DNA of 64,000 bases from Sistotremastrum niveocremeum HHB9708. Taxonomy: Eukaryota > Basidiomycota > Agaricomycetes > Sistotremastrales > Sistotremastraceae. Shown one piece after another: positions 46,361 to 58,167 of the stretch. The stretch is taken from contig KV419425.1 in NCBI GenBank assembly GCA_001630475.1, forward strand, positions 110,724 through 174,723. The letters run 5' to 3'. The translations under genes were made by a program, and so were the position numbers. Position 1 is the first letter of the stretch. The number at the start of each line of letters is the position of its first letter. The notes under the pieces were generated by a model that saw only the letters and a program-made list of their open reading frames with translations, searched no databases and was not told the origin of the DNA.

Positions 46361-46711
46361 TCAAGACTCTAGCGACCCTTTGATCAACAGTGCGTTCATA
46401 TAGTATCGCAAGAGTCCGTAGTATAGGATAAGTCTCAGATAGAGTTGTATCTGATGAACTGAACCAATGCCCGCATTTCGTTTCAAAAGCTGTAACAAGC
46501 TCATTTTAGTTCGGCGTCTCCGGACAGATCCCCAACATGCTACTGACCGAGTACGAACGCAACATCCCGCCGCACATCTTATACCCGGCGTCATGCAGAC
46601 ATCTGGGTTACAGCCCGCGCATTGCGGCGGCAATGGCAACGGCTCGGCGACGCTAGTAGCCGCAAAGGCGACCAATAAAGTGGTGACTGCAGTGAATGAG
46701 ATGAACTTCAT
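46361..46711 (-). CDS. Secreted Cys-rich micropeptide 6
   Basis: From the ATG at 46711: signal peptide (MKFISFTAVTTLLVAFAATS), then AEPLPLPPQCAGCNPDVC and MTPGIRCAAGCC, six cysteines in the pattern C-x2-C-x4-C-x6-C-x3-CC. The open frame continues to 46361, but directly after the last Cys there is a possible donor (GTTCGT) and a CAG acceptor 69 nt on, so the part after CC may be partly intron and the true end is uncertain. A TATA box (GATATAAAGTC) is 50-60 bp upstream. Similar in size and style to the 21.8-23.8 kb peptides. Confidence 0.6.
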   Translation of the reverse strand: MKFISFTAVTTLLVAFAATSVAEPLPLPPQCAGCNPDVCMTPGIRCAAGCCVRTRSVACWGSVRRRRTKMSLLQLLKRNAGIGSVHQIQLYLRLILYYGLLRYYMNALLIKGSLES

Positions 46712-46757
46712 AAACGACACAAAAACCTTGATAGATTAAGAGACTCGCATCCAAGTG

Positions 46758-46767
46758 ACTTTATATC
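46758..46767 (-). promoter_or_regulatory. TATA box of peptide gene 6
   Basis: GATATAAAGT on the minus strand, about 50-55 bp before the ATG at 46711. Confidence 0.5.
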
Positions 46768-49700
46768 TTTTGTCCCGCGCCGATAGAACTGGTGAGACAA
46801 TTGAGCCATATAGATATTCAAGATACATGTGCCTCCATGCATGGCGGCGTCACGCGGTAATTCAAAAGGTGGAGGCGTTCTCATCTAGCCACATGAGCCT
46901 CATCGCGAGCGCATCATGGGAGACCGAGAATTCGGCGGCAAGCTGTCGGCATGAAAGTCGTAAGCGACGTATCGGCACTGGTTTTCAAGTCTGGCACTTT
47001 CTAAGACGTCCAGCTCCTCCTGGAAGATAAGGTGCATCGTTTTTTGAGGATAGATTTCCAGATGGCCCGAAGGTCATAGACCAGGTAATCGCGACACGAC
47101 TCGAAGATAGTCGGGAAATAAAAGATTCAGAGGCATAGGCACCTTGAAGTAAGGTTCATCATCTATAAGATGATCCCAAAGGGGAAAAAACTGGGAATAG
47201 TATGATAGCATAGCCAGAGGAACATCGCAGATCGACTGTGTCGGCGGAATAAGTTCTCGATGCCAGACCACGACAACAGATGTGGATGCGATGATGGGAC
47301 AATATGGTCAGAAAAGATGGATGATAGCGTCAAACAAAAAGTTCGCCTTCGAACACCTTGACAAGCGTCTGAGCAGCGAGGTCAAGTGGGACGTAGAGGA
47401 GTAGTAGCAGCGAGTGATGCAAGGTGCTGGCATTTTGCTCCGTCGGGACATGCCGGAAGCAAGTGCCTGATCGGCATAACCGGCGTTCTCAAACTCGAAA
47501 GGCAAGATAGCGTAACAAAAACAAAAACAAGATCGTTCCCTTTTTTACAAATCAAATCCCTGATAGAGAAGGTATGTCATGAGATTTACCGGAGAAAACG
47601 CCCTTCCGGGAGAGGAATGACCACGCTTGGATCCTTAGACTGCTCAATCAGAGTCAATTTGAATGACAAGATCACCGGAAAGGAACGCGAATGAATAGGG
47701 TCCTCCACAGTACAGGGGCCCAGAGGCACTAATCAGATGCTATCGAGGTCATATCTTCTTAGATGGGTGGCTGCCCTAGTTTTCCGACATTCACGTCGCC
47801 AAGTCCAGTGTGTCGACTCCACATTCAAGGGTGTGAGGTAGCTGATCGACAGCATTGAATTCATGCAATAGACGCTATCTCGAAATCATACGGGAAAGGT
47901 AGGAAAGTTGGTTCGACGGTCGAAGCTTGAATGCCGGAAGGGTTCGGGAGGCTTTCCGCAAGGGTCCCGAGCTACACAACACCCAGTCACCAAGTTACGT
48001 TCCATGGATCCTGAGCTGACTAGGTAGAAAAGACACGAGAATGTATTCTCTCCCTGGCCTCGGTGTCGCCATCGGGTCATATGGAGAGGTCGCAAGGCAT
48101 AGATATGCCTGCGGCCGGGTTGCATGATTCAGAATGATCTTCGATTACCCAAAAACTGGTCTCGCAGTGACAGAAGACATCGCTACCGCCCTAGTCTTAT
48201 TGTGACTCCAGGTGATGCCGTCGAGGAACTCGGTGATACCAACCAGTGTTAAGAACCATGTTGCATCTTTCAGGAAAATAGATATCGCCCGCATAAATGA
48301 GCAGGAATGACCGAGGAGTCTTTGGTCGCGACTTATTTTTCCAGAGCAACCTTTAGCATAACAAAGGAGTAACTGGGACACAGAGAGCCTCGGCAAATAT
48401 TTCTGGAGCTCGACGAATATTTTCGGATGTCTTGGAATTTCGATAGCCGATGAGCTGTTTGCGGAAAGGATCTCGTTGAGAAGGGTCATCGATCATTGGG
48501 TGATCGCATCGACGCATCCTGATTTACATTGAACTTCTTGAGCGCCCCGCCCAAAAGTGCCAGTGACCCGTACCGATTTTTTTCCCGGCAGTTAGGCTAG
48601 GCGGTTGTGAAGATTAAGAGACCAAGTTCACGGTTTTTAGCAGTTGACTATAGTCGATATCTGTACCTTTGCTACCAGTATCTGGCTAGAGATCCGAACG
48701 CGATGGGAATCGTGAGTGTTTGACAAAAGGTGTTGATTATTTCCGGTTGTTGCGATGACAGGTGGAGATAGTGAAGTTGGCGAGATGAGAGCACCCTGCC
48801 TGGGTAATTTCCGGCGGCTAGCACGCTGTCGACGATCCCTCTCGCTTAGCGATCTGAAGTGCTCTCAGGTTGGTCCACCACAGGTAGCATCACTGAAAAG
48901 GGGCCCCGAATGTGACTTGACTAGCGTGCGTGGTCTGCTTTCGCGATGAGGTCGGTTGACTGAAAAAGCGCTTCCTACCGGTATGATGACTCGGATGGTC
49001 CTACCAAGAAATAATCAGGAAAGAAAAGCAAGTCATCAGGGGAATATAATCATGATATACCAGACTCTTAGACGGCGTTTCACGGCAGCGTCGGTAGCTG
49101 GCTTGCAAGATGGCCCGTTAGCTTGCCCGTCGACGTCGGTGAGAGTCTACAGTTCGATGACTAAGCATCAATCATGTTTCCTCTCCACCTCGTCGCCGCC
49201 CAATTTGGTTGTTGACTCGCTTAGCCACGCAGCGGCGATCAAGTGATCTGACGCAGCACTTCGGCTCCATGACCCCTCACAATTAAATTGATGTCTCGAT
49301 GAGATGCCCAAAATCACGGTGATCTAGAGAGATAACCTTCCCCTTATGGTCTGGACAAAGTGGATGGCGGTCATGATGCTATGCATGCCGAGACTAAACG
49401 CGTGGTAATGCTAGGGGTACAATTCTCAGTTCCTACTCTCGATTTCTCAGTTTCCGAAGAAAGCGCTCGTCAAAACCTATTCTACTTGAATAAGACCATT
49501 CGTCACTCATTGGCGAGTTTTGTCGAGCCAGAGAAAGTTTTGCCATTTATGATGGAAAGGCGGTGTGCTCATTAACTCTTTAGATCCCAGGTCGCTTCCA
49601 TTATTTTTGTCCTGTCTGGAGAATTTCGTACTAGTGTATCCCGGGACTCCGATCGCCTAGCAACTTCTTGGTCGTCAGAACAGTGCTCTGCTTTTTTCGG

Positions 49701-50150
49701 GCGCGAGAAAGACACCATTTGCCTGTACCCGACGAGTCAGGCTATAGTGCATTTGTTGCCCGAGATACTGGCGGGAACACATCGATCGAAATCTGAAATC
49801 TCCTAGATCCTCCGGCGCTGTACTACTGTCTTCGTTTCGGCTTTCAAAAACTGACTTCATCGCGTAGTCCGACGCCAGTAGCATGATATAGAGCGGAGAC
49901 AAAGGGCAAGATATACCGAAGCCGAAGCTTGAAGCGTGAGGCGTGAAGCTGACTGACCCTTTCTTGGGACGTCCGGGTAGCGATCATCACTACCTGTTCA
50001 GCATCGATCATCGCCTTTCATCCACATTCCTTTGAGGGATCCGATGCCTCTGCATGTGGACAATAACCAACGAGAAAAATCTGAAGAGTATAAGAACTCT
50101 GGAGGGCTCTCCAGTCAGCCAATAAACCTTCCTTTTCTACTCTTCCAACA
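46768..50150. other. 3.4 kb without a recognised gene
   Basis: Several minus-strand frames of 60-115 codons (47074-47271, 47308-47505, 48145-48489) and plus-strand frames (48956-49246, 49360-49575) are present, none with a known motif or a splice model. The region could contain a fast-evolving or decayed gene; I cannot support one. Confidence 0.35.
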
Positions 50151-52216
50151 ATGCCTCCCAGATCCACAGCCGACGCCGAAGGTGCAGTGAAGTCAACCCT
50201 ACAACGGGGAAAGGCTTGCTTAGCATGCCGGTCAGTACTTTGGTTCATTAGCAAAGCAATTGGTGAGACGGACATTACAGACACCGTAAAATGGTCAGTG
50301 GTCTTTTCAGGCCGTAGTATATTGTCCCATTCATCCTCCTTGTAGAGATGCGACGGTGCGAAACCCGTTTGCGGTCAATGCGTCAACAAAGGACGGCCGG
50401 AAGACTGCGAATACGACGCCGGCGGCATACGTTCTAGAACACGAATGTTAATGGAGAGCGTTGCACGGTTGGAGAGAACTGTTCAACAGTGAGTTAGCTC
50501 CTAGGACTCTCGGGTTCCTGTTCATTGAAGCGATTGTTTGACAGGCTGGAAGGCGCGAATGTACCACGGACGGAACCTGACATCTCGTACTTTTCTGAAG
50601 ACATGGTTCCAACATATCCCATGATGGATCCCGGCTCTTTTGCCACAATGCCGGACCATGCTTACGCCTCGTCGAGCGCATCTCCGTCCATTGTAGAGCA
50701 AGAACAGAATTTACACTGGACGGTCGATGAGCGTCAGGTTATCCCAATCGGACCAATGCTGTGCGGAAATCGCGTTATTTGCTGTCGTCAATATTTAACT
50801 CTCGCTATAGAATATCCGCATTCCTCCCCCATTCCGACCAGTCGTTCTTGACTCGGACACCCCAAGTTGGCCAGTGGGTACAGCTGCAGCTTCAGGCCGC
50901 GCAACCTAGTATAGGAGTCGCCGGAGCGCCTCATCCTTCCTTGATCAATGCCATCTATCTGTGGGGAACGCACTTTTGCGCTGATCAAGAAGCGAAGACT
51001 TGGTCGGATCTGTTCATGGCAAGAGCGATTGAACACACCTTCAAAGGGTTGGAGGCTCATAACCAGAACTATGTCTTGGACATGATCCAAGCGACCGTGC
51101 TAGTGGGACATTTCCTCCTCATCAGCGGCCAAAAGGCAGAAAGTTCGTATCAAATCGCAGCTGCCGTCTCCCTTGCCACCAGTTTTGGTCTTCATCAGCT
51201 TGCCATGCCTTCGTCATCGTCTACTACCGGAGGTCGCAGCGAAAACAACAGTCCATTGCGGCCTCCCAGAAATCGCGAAGAATTCGAGAACAGAGTGGAG
51301 GTATTTTGGAAGGTATTCGCGGTGGACAAGATTTGGACTTTGATTCATTCCGGCGCTGCTCACATGGCTGACGGTCCCAATCCTTTGACGAGAATCACTA
51401 CACCTTGGCCCGGAAGAAGCGGTAGACGGCATCCGGTCAGTCCAGTTCGCCCTGCCTCCGAGTATAACGGATTTCAGTAACAAAATTCTAGTCTCAGGTA
51501 GAACAGACAATCAAAGCTTGGAGCCTATCGCAGTCCGACCAGACGAACCAAGGCGATTCGACCCTGACTTCCTTTTTAAAGAGTCTCGCCGCAAACGATA
51601 TGGTGGCTCAGTTAATGCGAATCGTAGATAATGGTGGGCTTCTTCGAAATCCCGACTCCGTACTTTTCGAACTGTTTTCTTTGGCAGGAGGCTCACGCGA
51701 ACGAGTGATGACTGGTATCCAAGAGCTGGACTCCGTCATCCGGCGATTGAATATATCATTGCCAGGCGTTCAACCTCAAGGGTCACAAACACTCCCTGAT
51801 CGATACATCATCTACGCCCGCGGGGTAACAGCATTGGCCATGATTCGTTTGCATGCGAGGACTGCGGGCGAAATACCACGTTCACGAGATCGTCAAATAC
51901 TTGCTGCGAAACAAACAGTGAGCGATATTCGGATCCTCAGTTCCATGAACTGTGAATGGAGTCAACTTCATCCTCTTTATATTGTAAGATTTCCCACGAC
52001 TGACCTCTGTAACCTCGCTCACATATATTTGCGCTGCAGCCCTGTCTGATGAGCACTGTCGACGTTGTCCGGCAAGAACATACCCGATGTTCGTCACGAC
52101 CTGAACTCGCAAATTCGCTTTCTGCTCTCGAAGGAGACTTAGCCGCATTGAGAAGCGTGCTAGCTATCATGTCATCAACGAGCTCTGGCAGTGGCGCGGC
52201 GCCCGCTAGCTCCTGA
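50151..52216 (+). CDS. Zn2Cys6 fungal transcription factor
   Basis: The zinc cluster CLACRHRKMRCDGAKPVC then GQCVNKGRPEDC (C-x2-C-x6-C-x6-C-x2-C-x8-C) is put together from three exons: 50151-50230, a 13-nt micro-exon 50281-50293 (encodes the HRKM part), and an exon from 50346. A coiled linker follows (ARLERTVQQLEG). The middle region (PHPSLINAIYLWGTHFCAD, VLDMIQATVLVGHFLLISGQ, SYQIAAAVSLATSFGLHQLA, RVEVFWKVFAVDKIW) is the fungal-specific transcription factor domain. The last exon ends near APASS, TGA 52214-52216. It should bind DNA as a dimer and regulate nearby or remote metabolic genes. The SDR and ABM-like genes downstream are possible targets by position only. Confidence 0.88.
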
Positions 52217-52662
52217 TCATGGTCGTGGAGGACAGCTGGTCTGGATTACGTCAGGATTCCCAATCCAGGGTCCGAGTTATTAGATCTTAGATTTCGACCT
52301 GAAGCGCGCGTTTTCTTTCAATCGATAGACTATCCAGTTCTCGACCTATTTAAATAAACTACTTAAGTTACCCAGGTTTTGAGTGCATCGAAGACACGCC
52401 GCCAGCCCTGCGAGTCCTGGTCGGCTACACCTCCGACTCGGGTATGAGATCTCGCGGGCGGGCTTCTTATCTCCTGTAACTCACCGCCCGATCTGCTAGT
52501 GATGCTGATCATCTCCTAGCGTATAAGACCAGCTTAGCTTCGGTAGCCAACCCACGCGTCCATCCTCTGTCCGGCCCCAAAGCTCCCAACATCCTTGAAA
52601 CCGATCACCAGAGCAGACTTCCCTCGCCAACTTAAAGATCACATATAATACCAGGCTCCGAA
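52217..52662. other. Intergenic between regulator and ABM-like gene
   Basis: No gene. Contains the promoter of the ABM-like gene, with an acatataata element at about 52640. Confidence 0.5.
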
Positions 52663-53449
52663 ATGTCATTCGACTCATCTCCCAATGTTACCGAGTTTTT
52701 GAGCATGACCTTGAAGGCCGAACATATCAGCGATCAATCGGAACTTAAATCGATCACCGACGTTGTAGAAGGACAGAGATCAGGCGGGTTTCAAGCGCAG
52801 TATCTGGGTTTTAGGCTGGAACAACCGGATATCCTGCAGTGGTTTCTTAGTGGGTCATCGATCGCTACACCGATCAGACCGATGTTTTCCGATGAGCTCT
52901 CTAATTGATTTCTATGCCTAGATTGGGATAAATTGGAAGACCATAAAGCGTTCATGGCATCAGCCACTTATGGTCCTTTCAAGGCTCGCGCGGGTGGCAT
53001 TCGAGCTGCGGGAGGCATTTTTGAAATGGTCCACGTTCCCTTGTCACCATGGCCACCGATCGCCTTCGAGGCACCCGTCACAGAAGTGCAGATGCTTCAC
53101 TTGAAGCCTGGATATTCGTGGGAAACGTTCAAGGAACCATTGTTAGAACTTGTCAATGCTTGTCAGACGGAAGGACCGGGAGCTGTGGCCGGATCGGCAT
53201 CGTCGGGGGTAGCAGTTGAAGACGAGAAGCTTATTGTGACGGTAGCAGGGTGGGACAGTGCCGAGGTACGTCCGGAAAAGAGAGACTGGTCATAAATTGC
53301 TGACATGACACATTTCGTAGTCTCACAAAGCCTTTGCCGAAACTGAGCGATTTAAAGAACTTGCCATTGCCGTCCGAGAGCAGGTGGAGAGCAAAACGTC
53401 GTTTCATGTCACGCTGACAGACAGAAGGGTGGCCGAGAAGTTTACTTGA
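52663..53449 (+). CDS. Double ABM-like (dimeric alpha/beta barrel) protein, 219 aa
   Basis: Three exons (52663-52849, 52922-53265, 53321-53449) in phase. The first half (TEFLSMTLKAEHI, YLGFRLEQPDILQWFLNWDK, DHKAFMASATYGPF) and the second half (VQMLHLKPGYSWETFKEPLL, IVTVAGWDSAESHKAFAETE, FHVTLTD) each have the beta-alpha-beta order of a dimeric alpha/beta barrel, the fold of antibiotic-biosynthesis monooxygenases and small cyclases. It therefore looks like two fused units that can make a pseudo-dimer by themselves. Such proteins in fungi often serve polyketide or other secondary pathways, but many are of unknown role. No signal peptide. Confidence 0.72.
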
Positions 53450-55026
53450 TTAGTACTTGGATGGCTAGTGTCGATGCACTGCGCGAGGAGATAAAGCACC
53501 TCGGGTCGATATCTCTATGTTTCAGCAAGATCAGCAAATTGTAATTATATTAAATCTCGATGTAGACGAACCTGGGAAACGGAAGTAGATGATGTTTCAA
53601 GGCGGGAAGAGCTCATAGTGAAAATGAAAATGCTTGAGGTGTAGGAGGATGCCTAAGGGGCGACCATAGTTCAGTGACGAACACCTAACACTGTCAATAA
53701 CAAGATGTCGAGCGAAGCGTTTCTTCAGATTTGCAGTATCTGGCATAGCGCAGTCGGATATCAATAGTTTCAGAACGAAAAGCATATCCAGGTGATAGAC
53801 CTGCGAGTTACGCCGACGTGAAACACCCGGAAACTTGGAGAAGACGATGAACGGCATGATTCATCGTTCGAAACTGGCCGCTGTATACGAGCAGTCGAGT
53901 GAATACCAGTACTTTTGTCGGCGCTATGTCCTCCTAGTGAACGTATAATCTAATCATCGTCGTTGAAACATACAGGTGAGGAAGAAAATCAACTAGATCT
54001 TGTCGCCCCGAGCGAGTAAGATGATGGAAAGAGTCGAAAGACGACGGGCTGGAAAATCAATAGAACTGATCAGCTGGATCATTCCTTGTTTTCGGAGGAT
54101 TGGTAAAGCAGCCAAAAAGCAGCCTAAACCCGTCACACTCTGAGTAATAACGGGAGACCTACCCTTGATCAACGAACTCACAGCAAACTGCTCAAGCCTT
54201 GGTTGGTTCGCGAGCTCGGCTTCCCTCGGCCGGGACGTTACGAGTTTGTGACTGGCTAACCTTCGTCGGCCGAAATCGGAGTTTCATCCATGCTATCGTC
54301 CAAGGAACGTCACTTTCACCGACTGAAACCTCTCATCGGTTTGGCTAAGAATTATGGGCGCCGTCAACAAGCATATCGTATTCACCAGTGCTTCACTTGT
54401 CCTCGTGCTCGACGTGCTGTGAGAAATTCGGGCCTTGACTCTGAGCTAGATCAGGAGCTGTTCCGGAAGACTGGAACTTGAACATCGGACGGTGACGCTC
54501 TGAAGTCGTCTACGCAACCCGTCGATTCAACGAGTTACTTGATGCTAAACTGTTCAAGATTTTTGGAATTGCGTGCTACCGTCTCGGACAGGAATTTGCC
54601 AGAATGCGGGAAGTCTGCCCGAAATTGTGAGCGGACCCGTAGCAATGCATGCGGTGACTCGTTCCAGAACAGAGTCTTGGTGTACCAGGCCTTCAATTCG
54701 CCCACAAGGTTAATACCTTGCTCATCCGATGTGACTTCAGGCTAGAGATTGACGAGACTCCGACTCGGACCTGAGAACCACCGGAGTCGGCACCTACTCG
54801 CGCTGGACAGAACAACGAAACTGATGTTCAATCGTTCTATGTTCATGACACTACCTCGGGCAACGATGACCAAGCATCTGAGAGCAACTCTTGTACGCTT
54901 AGAAGGCGCCGATTGTAGAGCGACCTCCAAGATATTTAAACTGGCCTGGCAGGCAGACAATCTTCACTTCGTCACTTACACTCCGACCTAGAAACTCCTC
55001 TCTACACATATCAACTCGTCTCTCCA
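53450..55026. other. No clear gene
   Basis: About 1.6 kb of short frames. A hydrophobic minus-strand frame at 53993-54181 has no family match. Confidence 0.4.
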
Positions 55027-56150
55027 ATGCCTGCTCCAGCCGAAGATCTCGCGACCACCGAAAGGAACGAGTCAGTACCTACAGTATCCAATTATATATG
55101 CGTTGACATTGTGATCTCTAGCATCTATCCCGGTATTGACCCCACTCTCCACTATAAGAATCAGACGTACAAAGGCAAAGTTGTCTTCCTTACTGGTGCG
55201 AACCGCGGCATCGGCGAAGCCACCGCTTTGTTCTATGCTCGTGCCGGTGCAACTGTCTCCCTCGCTGCTCGGGACCCCACACTTCTTGAGGCGGTCAAAG
55301 CGAAGATCTTGAAGGAAATCCCGTCTGTTCAAGTTGCGACTTTCCCGACCGACGTTAAGAACGTCGAGGAAGTCAGGGCCGCAATAGAAGGAACTGTTGC
55401 CAAATTCGGCAAGCTCGACGTCGTATTTGCGAATGCCGGTGTTGCCGATCGATGGATCGAACGTACGCTTTTCACACTGCATGTCACTTTGAAATTTTAC
55501 TCATTGCGATATTAGCTTTTACTGCCACCGACCCTAATGCGTGGTGGAATAGTATGGAAATCAATCTTCGCGGTGTATACAACGTTGCTCAGTATGTTCT
55601 CAATACCCCCCATTATCAGTCATTCTCATTATCTACTAGTTTCGCTCTCCCGCATCTTGACAAGACCGGCGGATATTTCGTCTCCACGTCTTCCAAGCTT
55701 GGAGTGTATCGCCAGCCTTTCACCAGTTCCTATGCTGTTGCGAAGCATGCCCTCATCCGCTTGGCCGAATTCATTGCTATCGGTATGTCTACTTTGACTG
55801 CGTCGGCGATGTCGCTGACACATCTTCTTCAGAACATCCTCAGGTCAAGTCGTATGCTCTCCACCCGGGCTTGATCAAGACTGGTGCTACCGATGTTAAT
55901 CCCGGCATGTGGGACTGTCCAGATAGTCCAGAGCTTCCTGCTGGTACTATGTTGAGGCTTACGTCTGGAAAAGAGGACTGGCTTGCCGGAGGGTATGTTA
56001 TTATCCCACTCGCTGGGTGCAAAGTCGCTGATTGAACTTGTCATTAGATATGTATCCGCCAACTGGGACTTCGATGAAGTCAATTCTAAGTACAAAGAAG
56101 GGATCATTGCTCTTGGCGGCGTCGTCAGTCGCCTCACCGTTCCCCAGTAG
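55027..56150 (+). CDS. Short-chain dehydrogenase/reductase
   Basis: Exons start 55027-55070 and 55122 onward and end with TAG at 56148-56150. The classical SDR marks are complete: cofactor motif LTGANRGIG, LDVVFANAGVADRW (NAG), strand and Ser in GGYFVSTSSKLG, catalytic YAVAK, and the LHPGLIKTG loop after the active site. The first exon adds a short leader (MPAPAEDLATTERND) before IYPGIDPTLHYKNQTYKGK. The enzyme should be a cytosolic NAD(P)-dependent oxidoreductase; an Arg after the second Gly region (AARDP) hints at NADPH. Substrate unknown. The neighbouring gene at 56875 is its paralog. Confidence 0.9.
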
Positions 56151-56874
56151 TAGATTTTAGGATCGATAGACACCCAGATTAGAAAATTAGGAGTCGCTAT
56201 CAATAATTTGATATTGCTTGACTGTTTGAGCTAGCGCGCATTTTCGACGCTATCTTCACGATAGCCAGGACCTTTTCGAATTTCGATGTCCTTGAAAGAA
56301 GGTGCAGAGGAAGCAGACCAATTATGTCGGCATCGATGTCGAAGGCGGGGCTGATTATAGGTCTGATTTTGTAATCATTTCAAAGTCCGCCACATCCGCT
56401 GTTCCAGGCTTCAAGCTATAATCGTTTAAAAACTGAAGCTCTCGCCGCTAACAAGACTCCGGTTGTAGGATACGATAGAGGATGATTTCTATCATCGCGG
56501 GCGTCACTCAACTCCTGGAAGTTGTAATTGTTCCTGTTGCATCCACTGGGCCTGCCACACGAATTTATTGGCCGAGTCAAAACTCGGAACACCAGTTTCG
56601 TGATTCTTTCATCTGCCACGGTATTGGAAGCAATCGAGTCCTCCAGGGTGGTCAGGTGAGGGTGCCGTTCATTCCAATCTTGCGTGGTTCCTGGCTCATT
56701 TCCGATTCTAGCCATTCTGTTAGTCAGAAAACTGGGCATTCCGACTCGGAAAGGGTTAAATTATGCGCCTGGCTGGCCAGTTGGTTCCAATTAGAAGGGA
56801 CGGTGAGTGATAAGATCTTCCATATCTCAAAGAGGAGCCTCTCATATACGTTTATAGTAAAGCTTAGTCACTCC
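56151..56874. other. Intergenic between the two SDR genes
   Basis: A 176-codon plus-strand frame (56482-57012) runs through here and into the first exon of the next gene, but has no motif and is taken as chance or leader. A TATA-like catatacgtttatag lies at about 56842-56857. Confidence 0.4.
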
Positions 56875-58167
56875 ATGGCTAACTTCGGCAAGGAGCTTCA
56901 AGCCCAAGCTATTGAAATATGCAGTCCCCAGAAGTGTAGATCGTATAATCATCTCCCCCACCTACCACTACCATTCTCGCTCGACCAGTTTACTCATGTT
57001 TCCGACGTCTGAAATCCAGGATCTCCAGGTGACCTTGCATCATGCGTACATATACCTCCTTCGCGTTATCGACGTCGATACTGACCGTCATCCAGAGTCT
57101 ATCCCGGCGTTGATCTAAATCATCATTTCAAGACCCAGTCATACAAGAATAAAGTGGTCTTAATCAGTGGAGCTGCGGGACGTCTGGGCAGGACTACCGC
57201 TCTATTTTACGCGCGCTGTGGCGCTTCTCTCAGCCTCTTGTCCAATAGCATCCAACAGCTTTCCGGGCTCAAGAGCATCATTCTGGAAGTGGTCCCTGGC
57301 GCTAATGTTGCCACTTTCAAAACAGACGTGCGAGTCGTCAGACAAGTGCAGGCGGCTATAGAAGGCACCGCCGCCCTATTCGGACGCCTCGATATGTGCT
57401 TAGCGTTATCATCACTAGAACCTCTTGCAAATCTTCAGAGTCCGAGTGAGATTCATTCAGCTTCACCTGATAGGCCGTTACTGATTCAGATGAAAAGTAG
57501 CGGAACCCGATCCATATGCGTGGTGGGACGTGCTGGAGACAAACGTCCGTGGAGTATACAACGTCGCGCAGTAAATCAAAGTTGGAATTTCAATTGAAAA
57601 GCATCGTTGAATAAGAAGCAATCACAGCTTCTCCATGCCTTACCTCGAGCAAAACGAAGGCTACTTTCTCATGATGTCATCGCCTTTTGCATCTCAATTG
57701 TTTCCTGCCGCCTGTCCTTTCAGCGTCTCGCGGGATGCTTTGAGTCGTATGAACGAATACATCGCGCAAAGTAGGTGTTAATGTCACTCATTTCGCAACT
57801 TCCTCTCATATGACGTCAGATCACCCGAAAATCAAAAGCTTCACCGTCAACCCGGGATTCTTGCAGGAAGATAATACGGAATACAGTGTGCAAACTGGAT
57901 CAAGGGATAGCATAGATGAAGCTGAGTTGTCTGCCGCGACAATCATACGGTTAACGTCGGGAAAGGATGATTGGTTATCGGGACGGTGCGTTTGACGTTT
58001 TGTGCTTTCATAAAGGATAAAGGTCTGAATCTGATCGCAGATTCGTGTCAGCCAATTGGGATCTTGATGAGCTTGAACTGGCTTGGAAAGACCTTGTCCT
58101 CAAGCAAGATGCTTTGGTCCATAGACTGTTGCTTCCGGTTCGGCCTCCCATTGGCTCTAAGAAATGA
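56875..58167 (+). CDS. SDR paralog with lost active site (pseudoenzyme)
   Basis: It follows the SDR at 55027 exon by exon: IYPGVDLNHHFKTQSYKNK, VVLISGAAGRLGRTTALFYA, RCGASLSLLS, DPYAWWDVLETNVRGVYNVA, GYFLMMSSPFASQLF, PFSVSRDALSRMNEYIA, KIKSFTVNPGFL, LTSGKDDWLSGRFVSANWDL. Key residues are changed: the cofactor motif is SGAAGRLG (a Gly replaced by Arg), NAG is gone (DMCLALSS), and the catalytic YxxxK reads FSVSR. The frame is otherwise kept over the exons, so the gene seems to have been kept as a protein without SDR catalysis, or is in early decay. The first exon (56875-56923, MANFGKELQAQ) and its long 174-nt intron are tentative. Confidence 0.65.

Noticed and set aside
50281-50345. Reading the zinc cluster without the micro-exon
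   Set aside because: Direct joining of the flanking exons shifts frame and destroys the C-x6-C spacing.
56482-57012. 176-codon plus-strand frame between the SDR genes
   Set aside because: No motif, overlaps the first exon and intron of the second SDR, and composition looks like chance.
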